Shown here piece by piece: positions 1 through 6,007 of a stretch of 9,053 nucleotides of DNA. This DNA comes from Schleiferiaceae bacterium (GTDB taxonomy: Bacteria; Bacteroidota; Bacteroidia; Flavobacteriales; Schleiferiaceae). Numbering within the stretch: position 1 is the stretch's first letter; every line of letters begins with the position of its first letter. The DNA lies in NCBI GenBank assembly GCA_023260615.1, contig JALQUY010000047.1, positions 2,672-11,724 of the forward strand, given 5' to 3'. Below the pieces are notes generated by a model. It searched no databases, was not told the DNA's origin, and was given only the letters and a program-made list of their open reading frames with translations. Position numbers and translations under genes: made by a program.

Positions 1-396
1 TTGCCTATTTCCCAAATGCAATTGGTGAAAGCAGGGTGCCTCGAAGATTGGAGCATGGAGTATGCGAAGCAACCCGGCTACCGAGCAGGCGTGGCCGTAC
101 CCATTCCGGCTTGGGGTCTTGGCCCAGAGGGAGAGGCACTAGATGCCGACGGCATTCCCTTTTTGACCTATGTTCCCGTGGCCTTGATGGACCAAAACCT
201 CCTCGGGGAATCCGCGGAAGCGATACATGCCACCTTGACGAAGTGGCAAGCGGCCGCTCGAAAGTATGGCGCTGGTTTAGTGCTTGGTACGCATTGGCGC
301 TTTTTTGGTCCGGGCTCGGATTCCTTTGTGGAGACCCGCGCATACCGCCCGTGGGTACAGGGATTACAGGCTTTCTTAAGACAACAGAACGCATGA
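1..396 (+). CDS. Polysaccharide deacetylase family protein (DUF7033-like), C-terminal part, 5' truncated
   Basis: The frame is open from the first base, so this is the end of a gene that begins outside the window; the TTG at base 1 need not be its start. The 131 visible residues resemble the C-terminal half of the polysaccharide deacetylase-like proteins common in Bacteroidota. I see a GYRAG segment near residue 27, a VPVALMDQNLL segment near residue 59 (family pattern: a hydrophobic P-x-x-x-MD strand), and GLVLGTHWRFF near residue 92, where relatives usually have LLWHN. By family, such proteins are predicted metal-dependent NodB-fold enzymes acting on cell-surface or exported polysaccharide, but the N-terminal metal ligands lie outside the window and activity cannot be judged. 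The stop overlaps the next start as ATGA (393-396), suggesting coupled translation with the acyltransferase. The family call is recalled from pattern, not searched. Confidence 0.6.
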   Translation: MPISQMQLVKAGCLEDWSMEYAKQPGYRAGVAVPIPAWGLGPEGEALDADGIPFLTYVPVALMDQNLLGESAEAIHATLTKWQAAARKYGAGLVLGTHWRFFGPGSDSFVETRAYRPWVQGLQAFLRQQNA

Positions 397-1298
397 AATG
401 GTTACCAGGTACATGGAGCTCGGAAGAGTGGGTCACGTGGGTCAATGCAAGCCCATGGGACTTTCCCTATGATCACGAAGGATACGCAGATGCATTAGGA
501 CAAACCTGGGGTGCGGTTTCCGGAGAGGGTATCGTATGGCCCATGGCCTACCGTCGAAAGGGGCCGTTTTGGACGGCGTATTTGCCCTTTGGCATGCAGC
601 AATGGGGTCCGGTCGGCTCAGGTGCTGATCGTGCCGCTCATGTGATGGCAGCGGCAGCGGCTATCCCGGGTCGATTTACCAAGGTGGATGTCTGCCTGCA
701 CAAGCCCGCCGATTGGGAAACGCAAAGTCCGGCCTGGCACCGGAAGGGCTTGCGGCTCGAGCGTTGGAGCGAAAAGCCCAACTATGTCTTGAATATTTCT
801 GGGTCCTATGAGCAGATCCATGGAGGATACAGCAAGCAACTGCTACGCAATTTGAAGGACGCTAAGCGGCACCCCATGACGCTATTTGAACACGATACGC
901 CAGAGTCACTCTATCAAGCCTTTGAGCGCTACCAAGGGGCACGCTATGCGGTTCCAGCGGGATTTGGGCCGGCAATACGTCAGGCCATGTACCATCTACT
1001 CCATCAGGGCAAAGGAGCGGTGTGGTCCATGTACGGGGAAGGAAACCGTTTTTTGGCGGGTGCCTTTTTTGCTTTTTCGGGGAATCGGGTCGTCTTGTTG
1101 TTTTCCGCGATTTCAGACGAAGGGCGGGAAACACAGGCTATGGCCCATTTGCTCAATGAATTTTTAGTTTTTGCCGCAGGACGTTGGACCTACTTTGATT
1201 TTGAAGGGAGTGAGGCTCCAGGATTGGCGCGCTTTTATGCCGGTTTTGGCGCAGAGCTACAGCCGTACTTGCGCTACCAACGCTGGGCCTTGCTATGA
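393..1298 (+). CDS. FemAB/GNAT-like acyltransferase, probably cell-envelope related
   Basis: This 301-residue protein resembles the GNAT-fold acyltransferases of about 300 residues found beside polysaccharide deacetylase genes in Bacteroidota. The N-terminal half (residues 1-130) is rich in Trp and aromatics. A central segment, YSKQLLRNLKDAKRH (146-160), matches the basic Y-x-x-x-x-x-R-N-x-x-x-A helix of FemAB-like proteins. The C-terminus carries the usual ending FDFEGSEAPGLARFYAGFGA (268-287), a D-F-E-G-S motif followed by an ARFY-x-x-FGA helix. It probably transfers an acyl or aminoacyl group in the cytoplasm to a polysaccharide or peptidoglycan precursor; the substrate is unknown. I chose the ATG at 393 because it overlaps the upstream stop as ATGA and starts the conserved region. 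Longer starts, such as 36, run inside the upstream gene. No signal peptide or membrane segment is seen. The end overlaps the LysR gene by 4 nt. Confidence 0.72.
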   Translation: MKWLPGTWSSEEWVTWVNASPWDFPYDHEGYADALGQTWGAVSGEGIVWPMAYRRKGPFWTAYLPFGMQQWGPVGSGADRAAHVMAAAAAIPGRFTKVDVCLHKPADWETQSPAWHRKGLRLERWSEKPNYVLNISGSYEQIHGGYSKQLLRNLKDAKRHPMTLFEHDTPESLYQAFERYQGARYAVPAGFGPAIRQAMYHLLHQGKGAVWSMYGEGNRFLAGAFFAFSGNRVVLLFSAISDEGRETQAMAHLLNEFLVFAAGRWTYFDFEGSEAPGLARFYAGFGAELQPYLRYQRWALL

Positions 1299-2170
1299 CG
1301 CTGACCCAACTTGAATACTTTTTGGCCCTTGCGGAGCATCAGAGCTTCAGCCAGGCCGCTAAGGCCTGCGGTGTGACACAACCCACCCTGAGTGCTCAAT
1401 TTCAAAAGTTGGAAGAAGAGCTAGGCCATGCCCTGGTGGATCGAAGGGCTCAACCGCTCACCTTGACGGGTATGGGCTTCTCCCTGTTGGAGCAAGCTCG
1501 ACAAACGGTTCAAAGTGCGGAAGGCATCATGCGCCTGGTGGACGACTTTGAGCACCCCGTAGCCGGTCATTTGCGCATGGGCATTGTAACGCCTTTGGCG
1601 GGTATTCACGGCGCCACCTGGTTTTCGATGCTACAGGCAAACTGTCCACAGGTGGAGCTCCGCATGGTGGAGGCACATCCGGGAGATTTGCAGAAAGCAC
1701 TGCAGCAGGCAGAAGTCGATGCCATTCTCACTCAGAGTGAAGGTTGGAGTGGTCAAGGGCAATGCACGTTGCTCTTCCAGGAGTCCTGGTGGGCGGTCGC
1801 TCCCCAAGAGGAAGCCGTTCTTCCCGCGTGGACGGATGCCCATGCTTGGCTCATGGGCTCGGAGGACTTGGCGACCACCCGCTTTGCGGTACAAAAAGGC
1901 TGGAAGTCCCCGGGGGCCCAAGCCTACCATTCAGATTCTGTGTACGGACGTGCCGCCATGGGCGCTCGCACAGGCAAGTGGGTGCTACTAAGTGAGTCTG
2001 AACTCGAAGTGCTCCCCCCTTGGATGCAGAAGCGGGCACGCCCCGTGCCGCATGCACAGCGCGGATTAGTCTGGGTTAGGGGTACGCATGCCAAGAATGA
2101 GGCGGTGCAAGAACGCGTGCGAGAGGTTCTGAGTAGCCGAATCCTGCCGGGTTTGCGTTCGGCTCAATAG
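1295..2170 (+). CDS. LysR-family transcriptional regulator, OxyR-like but lacking the redox cysteine pair
   Basis: A 291-residue LysR-type regulator of full family length. The N-terminal winged helix-turn-helix is clear: residues 3-50 hold LTQLEYFLALAEHQSFSQAA, a CGVTQPTLSAQFQKLEEELG recognition segment and the following VDR. A linker helix follows to about 88, then a periplasmic-binding-protein-like effector domain from about 92. The helix-turn-helix and the segment HPVAGHLRMGIVTPLA are closest in feel to the OxyR group. OxyR senses peroxide with two cysteines in the second half of its effector domain (C199 and C208 in E. coli). Here the only cysteines are at 25, 117 and 157, and the equivalent region around LATTRFAVQKGW (192-203) has none, so thiol-based peroxide sensing is unlikely. 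The start ATG overlaps the acyltransferase stop as ATGA, so it is probably co-translated with the cell-envelope genes. The last 7 bp overlap the transporter gene on the other strand. Confidence 0.9.
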   Translation: MTLTQLEYFLALAEHQSFSQAAKACGVTQPTLSAQFQKLEEELGHALVDRRAQPLTLTGMGFSLLEQARQTVQSAEGIMRLVDDFEHPVAGHLRMGIVTPLAGIHGATWFSMLQANCPQVELRMVEAHPGDLQKALQQAEVDAILTQSEGWSGQGQCTLLFQESWWAVAPQEEAVLPAWTDAHAWLMGSEDLATTRFAVQKGWKSPGAQAYHSDSVYGRAAMGARTGKWVLLSESELEVLPPWMQKRARPVPHAQRGLVWVRGTHAKNEAVQERVREVLSSRILPGLRSAQ

Positions 2171-3534
2171 AGCAAGGAGATAGCAGCCCAGATCACCAGG
2201 GAGGCCAGCACGTTCATCCAAAACCCGACACGTGCCATATCGGCAATGCGAATTTTTCCCGACGTGAAGACGATGGCATTCGGAGGCGTGGCCATGGGGA
2301 GCATGAAGGCGCAACTCGCTCCAACGGTGAGGGGGATGGCGAGCTGTTCGAAGGGTATGCCTTGTGCGGTCGAAACCGCTAATGCGATAGGAAGCATGCC
2401 GCTGACAAGGGCCATGTTGGAGAAAAGTTCCGTAGTCCAAACCCCGAGGAGGGTGAAAACCAGTACCCAGAGGGTGGGTGGCCAGCCTTGCTGTCCGGAG
2501 GAGGCGAGTGATTCGAGCCAACCGGAAGCCTGCATACCAGCTGCTAAGGACATGCCGCCCCCAAAGAGGAGCAGGATGCCCCATTCGATTTTTTGCGCAT
2601 CCTCCCACCGAAGTAAAGGTTGCCGGTGGGCATCGCGCACCGCAAAGAGCAGAAGTGCGCCTGTGAGGCCGACCCAGGTGTCAGTGAGTTGAAGATTCGG
2701 CAGCAGGGTTTGCAGCCAAGGGCGTGTCATCCAGGCGGTCGCGGTCAGCGTGAAAATGAGGGCCACGCGTTTTTCGCCGGAGGTCCAAGGCTCCGGTTGG
2801 GGCCATTCGACGTTGCGCAGGTCAACGCTTGGGAGGTTTTGGCGTAAGAGTAAGAATGCCAGCAGAAGCAGGACAACGGCAATGGGAAAGATACTCAGCG
2901 ACCAGTCCAAGAAATAGACTTCTTCCCCGAGGGTTTGCTGTCGAAAGGCTGCGTACACGAGGTTGGGCGGGGTGCCGATGAGGGTTCCGATGCCGCCGAG
3001 GTTGGCGCCCCAGGCCATGCCGAGGAGGATGTTGCGTTCGAGGAGGTCATCTTCCGTAGGGAGGTGGCGGATGAGTGAAAGTGTCAAGGGCAGCATCATA
3101 ACGGCCGTCGCAGTGTTGCTCATCCACAGGCTCAGTAGGAAGGTAGCGGCCATTACACCGGCGAGGACGCGGTGGGATTGGCTTCCGAAGCGGCGCAAAA
3201 TGGCGAGTGCAAATCGGCGATGGAGTTGGTGGTGCTCCACGCCACGCGCAAGCAGGAACCCTCCTAGAAATAGAAAAATCAAAGGGTGGCTGTAGGCATT
3301 GGCTAAAGCACTGGTATCCAGAATTCCGAATCCTCCAAACGTGAGAAGGGGCAGGAGGGCGGTAGCGGCTAGGGGAATGATTTCCGTGAACCACCACAGC
3401 AGCATCCATAGGGTACTGCCTAGGACCACGCCCTGCTGGTTGGACCATCCGAGGGGGCCGCTCACGGCTTGTGCGGCAAAAAAGAATAAAGGGCCGGCGA
3501 GGAGGACGGCGGTCTTTCGGATATTTGGGGCCAT
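2164..3534 (-). CDS. SLC13/DASS family anion:sodium symporter
   Basis: This 456-residue multi-pass inner-membrane protein has the internal repeat typical of the divalent anion:Na+ symporter (DASS, SLC13) family, which imports dicarboxylates, citrate or sulfate with sodium. The first half carries the Ser-Asn-Thr motif in LWMSNTATAVMMLP (136-149) and IGTPPNLV (186-193). The second half carries TELFSNMALVSGMLP (368-382) and the family signature MLPMATPPNAIVFTSG (411-426). The second Ser-Asn-Thr motif reads Ser-Asn-Met (372-374). Hydrophobic stretches start at about residue 8 and run throughout, with a more polar loop at 231-255. The start at 3534 is preferred because the next ATG (residue 44) would remove the first membrane segment. 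The substrate cannot be deduced. Its start codon shares a CCATGG palindrome with rdgB on the other strand, and its end overlaps the LysR gene by 7 bp, with no room for a separate terminator. Confidence 0.92.
   Translation of the reverse strand: MAPNIRKTAVLLAGPLFFFAAQAVSGPLGWSNQQGVVLGSTLWMLLWWFTEIIPLAATALLPLLTFGGFGILDTSALANAYSHPLIFLFLGGFLLARGVEHHQLHRRFALAILRRFGSQSHRVLAGVMAATFLLSLWMSNTATAVMMLPLTLSLIRHLPTEDDLLERNILLGMAWGANLGGIGTLIGTPPNLVYAAFRQQTLGEEVYFLDWSLSIFPIAVVLLLLAFLLLRQNLPSVDLRNVEWPQPEPWTSGEKRVALIFTLTATAWMTRPWLQTLLPNLQLTDTWVGLTGALLLFAVRDAHRQPLLRWEDAQKIEWGILLLFGGGMSLAAGMQASGWLESLASSGQQGWPPTLWVLVFTLLGVWTTELFSNMALVSGMLPIALAVSTAQGIPFEQLAIPLTVGASCAFMLPMATPPNAIVFTSGKIRIADMARVGFWMNVLASLVIWAAISLLY
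3520..3527 (+). promoter_or_regulatory. Weak candidate -7 element for rdgB inside the transporter gene
   Basis: GATATTTG matches TAnnTTTG with one mismatch and lies 5 bp before the rdgB ATG, so a transcript from it would be nearly leaderless. No -33 TTG is seen at the right distance. This is the best match near the gene but is weak. Confidence 0.2.
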
Positions 3535-3535
3535 G
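3532..3535. other. Shared start-codon palindrome of divergent genes
   Basis: The bases CATG, within CCATGG (3531-3536), give the ATG of the transporter on the minus strand (3534 to 3532) and the ATG of rdgB on the plus strand (3533-3535). Both starts are supported by protein features: the first membrane segment on one side and the first conserved strand on the other. The divergent genes therefore have no untranslated space between them. Confidence 0.75.
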
Positions 3536-4108
3536 GAATGGGTCTTAGCTACGCAGAATCAAAACAAAGTAAAGGAAATTAAAGCCGCCTTGCCGCCGGA
3601 CTGGACGGTTCGAACGGCCATAGAAGCGGGCATTGTGGAGGAATTGCCAGAAACCGGTTCAACCCTGGAAGAAAACGCGGTGCAAAAAGCCACCTTTCTG
3701 CAGCAAACGGTGGGCGGAATGGCGCTTTCGGATGACTCGGGATTGGAGGTGCTTGCGTTGGGGGGTGCGCCTGGAGTGCATTCGGCCCGGTATGCAGGTC
3801 CCCAGAAGGACGATGCGGACAACCGCCGCAAACTCCTCCATGAGCTAGCAGGGGTGAGCGACCGCCGTGCGCGCTTTAAGACCGTGTTGGCCTGGGCGAC
3901 GGAGTCCGAGGTGAAAACCTTTGAAGGGGAAGTATGGGGGCAGATTCTTCACGAAGAACGTGGCACGGGTGGATTTGGCTACGATGCCTTGTTTGTTCCG
4001 GATGAAGGGGATGGCCGAACCTTTGCCGAAATGTCCTTAGATGAGAAGAAAGCCTTGAGCCACCGCAGTCGAGCACTGGCGCACTGGCGCTTAGCGCTCG
4101 GAATCTGA
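3533..4108 (+). CDS. rdgB: RdgB/HAM1-type dITP/XTP pyrophosphatase
   Basis: This 191-residue cytosolic enzyme hydrolyses dITP, ITP and XTP to their monophosphates and pyrophosphate, keeping deaminated purines out of DNA and RNA. All family motifs are present in order: the N-terminal LATQNQNKVKEI (5-16), which fits the family pattern A-T-x-N-x-x-K; ETGSTLEENAVQKA (40-53); the magnesium and substrate-binding SDDSGLEV (66-73) followed by APGVHSARYAG (79-89); FGYDALFVP (148-156); and FAEMSLDEKKALSHRSRAL (164-182). The length is usual for the family. The ATG at 3533 is effectively fixed, because the first beta-strand motif begins four residues later; earlier in-frame starts run antisense through the transporter gene. 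There is no intergenic space before it, so its promoter must lie inside the opposing transporter gene. The 3' end overlaps rsmD by 18 bp. Confidence 0.96.
   Translation: MEWVLATQNQNKVKEIKAALPPDWTVRTAIEAGIVEELPETGSTLEENAVQKATFLQQTVGGMALSDDSGLEVLALGGAPGVHSARYAGPQKDDADNRRKLLHELAGVSDRRARFKTVLAWATESEVKTFEGEVWGQILHEERGTGGFGYDALFVPDEGDGRTFAEMSLDEKKALSHRSRALAHWRLALGI
3565..3572 (-). promoter_or_regulatory. Weak candidate -7 element for the transporter gene inside rdgB
   Basis: On the minus strand this reads TTACTTTG, one mismatch from TAnnTTTG, 30 bp before the transporter ATG. It lies within the first codons of rdgB, in an A-rich stretch (on the plus strand) that stands out from the surrounding GC-richer sequence. 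No -33 element is evident. Confidence 0.2.
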
Positions 4109-4651
4109 ACCGTCTTTCAGCGCCTCAAGACTGAAGTAACTAAAGTGCACGCTGCCATAGCGGCGGCTGTCGAAACAGGCGGGGTGGTCGCTAAAGCTAT
4201 GGTCCACACTGTGTTCCAAAACAAAAAGTCCATCCGCGGGTAGCTTGTCCAAGGCTAAACCAATGAGTGCAGGATAGTCAGCGTAGTCGTAGGGAGGATC
4301 CGCAAAAATGAAGTCCCAACGCTGGGGATTCCGCTGTAGATAGCGGGGTACGTCCGAAAGTACCGTTTTGATCCCCGTGTAGCCCAATTGGTCGGCGGTT
4401 TTGTCGATGAACTTCAAACAATCGCGAAAGGAATCTACGGAAGTCACATCGGGGCAACCGCGTGACGCCATTTCGTAGGTGATGTTGCCAGTGCCCGCAA
4501 AGAGGTCAAGCGCACGAACCTCGGCCCAGTCGAGGTAATTCTCCACAACATTGAAGAGCCCTTCTTTGGCCATATCCGTGGTTGGACGGACGGGAAGGTT
4601 TTTTGGGGCGACGAGGAATTTGCCTCGGTTTTTTCCGCGAATAATGCGCAT
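4091..4651 (-). CDS. rsmD: RsmD-type 16S rRNA (guanine-N2) methyltransferase
   Basis: A 186-residue class I SAM-dependent methyltransferase. RsmD makes m2G966 (E. coli numbering) in 16S rRNA of the small subunit. Visible motifs are the N-terminal MRIIRGKNRGK and VRPTTDMAKEGLFNVV (21-36), which is the R-P-T segment of the family; the SAM-binding motif I LDLFAGTGNITYEMASRG (48-65); the acidic VD (72-73) at the end of strand two; and the catalytic DPPY (118-121) in a DFIFADPPYDYADY context. The length fits the family. The start overlaps the DUF3822 stop by one base (TGATG), the usual sign of coupled translation in an operon. The last codons are antisense to the end of rdgB. The C-terminal tail, DGSDSER, is polar and may be a by-product of that overlap. 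Confidence 0.95.
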   Translation of the reverse strand: MRIIRGKNRGKFLVAPKNLPVRPTTDMAKEGLFNVVENYLDWAEVRALDLFAGTGNITYEMASRGCPDVTSVDSFRDCLKFIDKTADQLGYTGIKTVLSDVPRYLQRNPQRWDFIFADPPYDYADYPALIGLALDKLPADGLFVLEHSVDHSFSDHPACFDSRRYGSVHFSYFSLEALKDGSDSER

Positions 4652-5367
4652 CAGGGATGGGGAGCTAGGACGGTGAGAGCAGACCAGGGGTGGGAGGCGG
4701 AGGTGTCAATTTTCTCCACAAAGGGGCGTAGGGACTCCCAGCACGCCTCGTCCGCATCGCCTTCCCAGAGCAGAGGGACGTGCTGGGCCGGCAAGTGGCA
4801 CTGGTCGTAGAACAGCATACACGCGTAGGCTGCATCTTGAGAAGTCTGTGCCTCAAAAAGGTTGTGAGCGAGCAGGCGTCCGCTTTGCACAGCGGCAATT
4901 TCCAAACGGTGCCCCAGGCGGTAAACATGCACGGCATCGCGTTTGGCCAAGGGGCTGAGCCAACGCTGGGCGTTGACGGCCATGAGGGGCTGAGCCTCCG
5001 GGGGTGTTTGGGCCGGAAAGCGGTAGTAAAGCTCCATGCCGCGTTCTATGCGGTAGGATTCCCAGGCGCTTCCTTTGGGGTCCAACGGCCGAATCCACGC
5101 TTCAGGAGCATCTACCCAATCCGCCGGGAACCATGCGGCAAATGCTTCTTCTCCGTACAGATGAACGGCGGCAAAAGAGGGACTCGCGCTTTGACGCCAT
5201 GACGACGCTTCCTCTAGGGAGAGGCCAAGGGGCGCCCCAAGGGGCTTCGAGGTTTTAGCGTCAATGGCCACGAAGTGTGCGCCATCCGAACCGAAACTCA
5301 TTAAAACGACAGAATCCTCCGGAGAGGATTCTGTTTTAGGGAAAAATGCCCAAGAGGTGGGCCACAT
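4651..5367 (-). CDS. DUF3822 family protein (predicted actin-like/ASKHA fold, unknown function)
   Basis: A 238-residue cytosolic protein without signal peptide or membrane segment. The order of segments and the position just before rsmD match DUF3822, a family found in Bacteroidota and predicted to have an actin-like ATPase fold; no function is established. The clearest family-like part is the second half: AVHVYRLGHRLEIAAVQSGR, then LLAHNLFEAQTSQDAAYACM, then LPAQHVPLLWEGDAD, which looks like paired strands, a short loop with NxF, and a helix. I chose the ATG at 5367 over the one at 5415, because 5367 leaves one base after the upstream stop (TAA, T, ATG) while 5415 would overlap it by 47 bp with a non-conserved leader. 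A strong hairpin lies about 33 nt inside the coding region. Coupling to rsmD suggests, but does not prove, a link to translation or ribosome assembly. Confidence 0.85.
   Translation of the reverse strand: MWPTSWAFFPKTESSPEDSVVLMSFGSDGAHFVAIDAKTSKPLGAPLGLSLEEASSWRQSASPSFAAVHLYGEEAFAAWFPADWVDAPEAWIRPLDPKGSAWESYRIERGMELYYRFPAQTPPEAQPLMAVNAQRWLSPLAKRDAVHVYRLGHRLEIAAVQSGRLLAHNLFEAQTSQDAAYACMLFYDQCHLPAQHVPLLWEGDADEACWESLRPFVEKIDTSASHPWSALTVLAPHP
5309..5334 (-). promoter_or_regulatory. Perfect 11-bp-stem hairpin with UCCG tetraloop inside the DUF3822 gene
   Basis: On the sense (minus) strand ACAGAATCCTC and GAGGATTCTGT pair perfectly around a TCCG loop, giving a C(UCCG)G loop of the very stable UNCG class in RNA. 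It sits 33 nt after the DUF3822 start and is followed by CGTTTTAA. It encodes TESSPEDSV. It could attenuate, stabilise or mark a processing site in the operon message. The short T-run makes full termination doubtful. Confidence 0.55.
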
Positions 5368-5368
5368 A

Positions 5369-6007
5369 TTACTTCCAGTTACCACTGAGCGTGGGTTCCG
5401 TGAGTGAACCAACAATCAACGCGTCGATGCGAAGGTTCTTGATGTAGGATTTGTAATCGTCGTAGATGTCTGCGAAGAAACGCGTGTTGGGGGCAATGAT
5501 CTCAAACACTTGAACGCGAACGCCGTTGCGGTCCAAGTAGCCGGTAGCCATCTTAAACTGAGCCGTGTCATCGGTGTAGGGGATAAAGCGCAAAGCGCTA
5601 AAGTCCAATTCTTCTGAGAAGAGATCGGGATTTTTACGGATCAACTTGTCCTTGGCAGACGTTTGGCCAATGATGCGGTAGATGATGGTGTCCTTCAACA
5701 TGTCTGTCTGGTAGACTTTGTTGTAGGCCATGAAGGAGGAGTCCTTACGCTCAATGATGTTCACTTGGGCGTTTTCCAAGAAGGGAATTAACTCGTCAAA
5801 GGTGCCAGCGTACTTGCCGTATTCGTCCTTGAAAATGAGCTGCGCCTCGCGCAATTGCTCCAAACGCTCGGTAACTGCGCCGTATCGCTTCTCCTTGATA
5901 GCGGAGAATTCAATGGGCTCCATGATGATGCGGTAGATGCGGTAAGTGAGGACCACGGCTACAACGCCGAGAACAATGCGCAAGTAAAGAATGGTACGTG
6001 CCGTCAT
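5369..6007 (-). CDS. Conserved hypothetical single-pass membrane protein, pseudopilin-like N-terminal pattern
   Basis: I do not recognise a named family. The 212-residue product has one N-terminal hydrophobic segment (about residues 7-28, ending TYRIYRII). A charged helix follows (36-62, FSAIKEKRYGAVTERLEQLR and onward), then KDEYGKYAGTFDELIPFLEN (60-79). That helix plus A-Q-x-x-F-K-D-E-Y-G-K-Y followed by D-x-L-I-x-F resembles the head of type II secretion pseudopilins and of related Bacteroidota hypothetical proteins, but no prepilin cleavage motif (G before F/M plus E5) is evident. The rest is a soluble domain, probably periplasmic if the N-terminus is an uncleaved anchor. I used the ATG at 6007; a TTG seven codons upstream is possible but less likely. 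It is first in an operon with DUF3822 and rsmD, one base from the former. Its codon use appears somewhat less GC-rich than its neighbours by eye. Confidence 0.75.
   Translation of the reverse strand: MTARTILYLRIVLGVVAVVLTYRIYRIIMEPIEFSAIKEKRYGAVTERLEQLREAQLIFKDEYGKYAGTFDELIPFLENAQVNIIERKDSSFMAYNKVYQTDMLKDTIIYRIIGQTSAKDKLIRKNPDLFSEELDFSALRFIPYTDDTAQFKMATGYLDRNGVRVQVFEIIAPNTRFFADIYDDYKSYIKNLRIDALIVGSLTEPTLSGNWK

Noticed and set aside
36..392. N-terminal extension of the acyltransferase to position 36
   Set aside because: It runs in another frame inside the deacetylase gene, gives a low-complexity Arg/Gly-rich leader, and the ATGA overlap at 393 is a far better start.
2162..2173. GCTC-AATA-GAGC as a possible terminator between the LysR and transporter genes
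   Set aside because: The stem is only 4 bp and has no T-run on either strand.
2365..2378. Small hairpin GCGGT-CGAA-ACCGC in the transporter gene
   Set aside because: A 5-bp stem is common by chance in GC-rich coding DNA, and nothing nearby suggests regulation.
3299..3532. N-terminal extension of RdgB to position 3299
   Set aside because: It is antisense to transporter codons, and the RdgB family begins with the A-T-x-N strand directly after the ATG at 3533.
5225..5245. Short direct repeat CCAAGGGGC, twice
   Set aside because: It encodes a PLGAPLG stretch in the DUF3822 protein; two copies of 9 bp in coding DNA do not suggest a functional repeat.
5368..5415. Longer DUF3822 start at 5415
   Set aside because: It overlaps the upstream gene by 47 bp, while the ATG at 5367 sits one base after that gene's stop.
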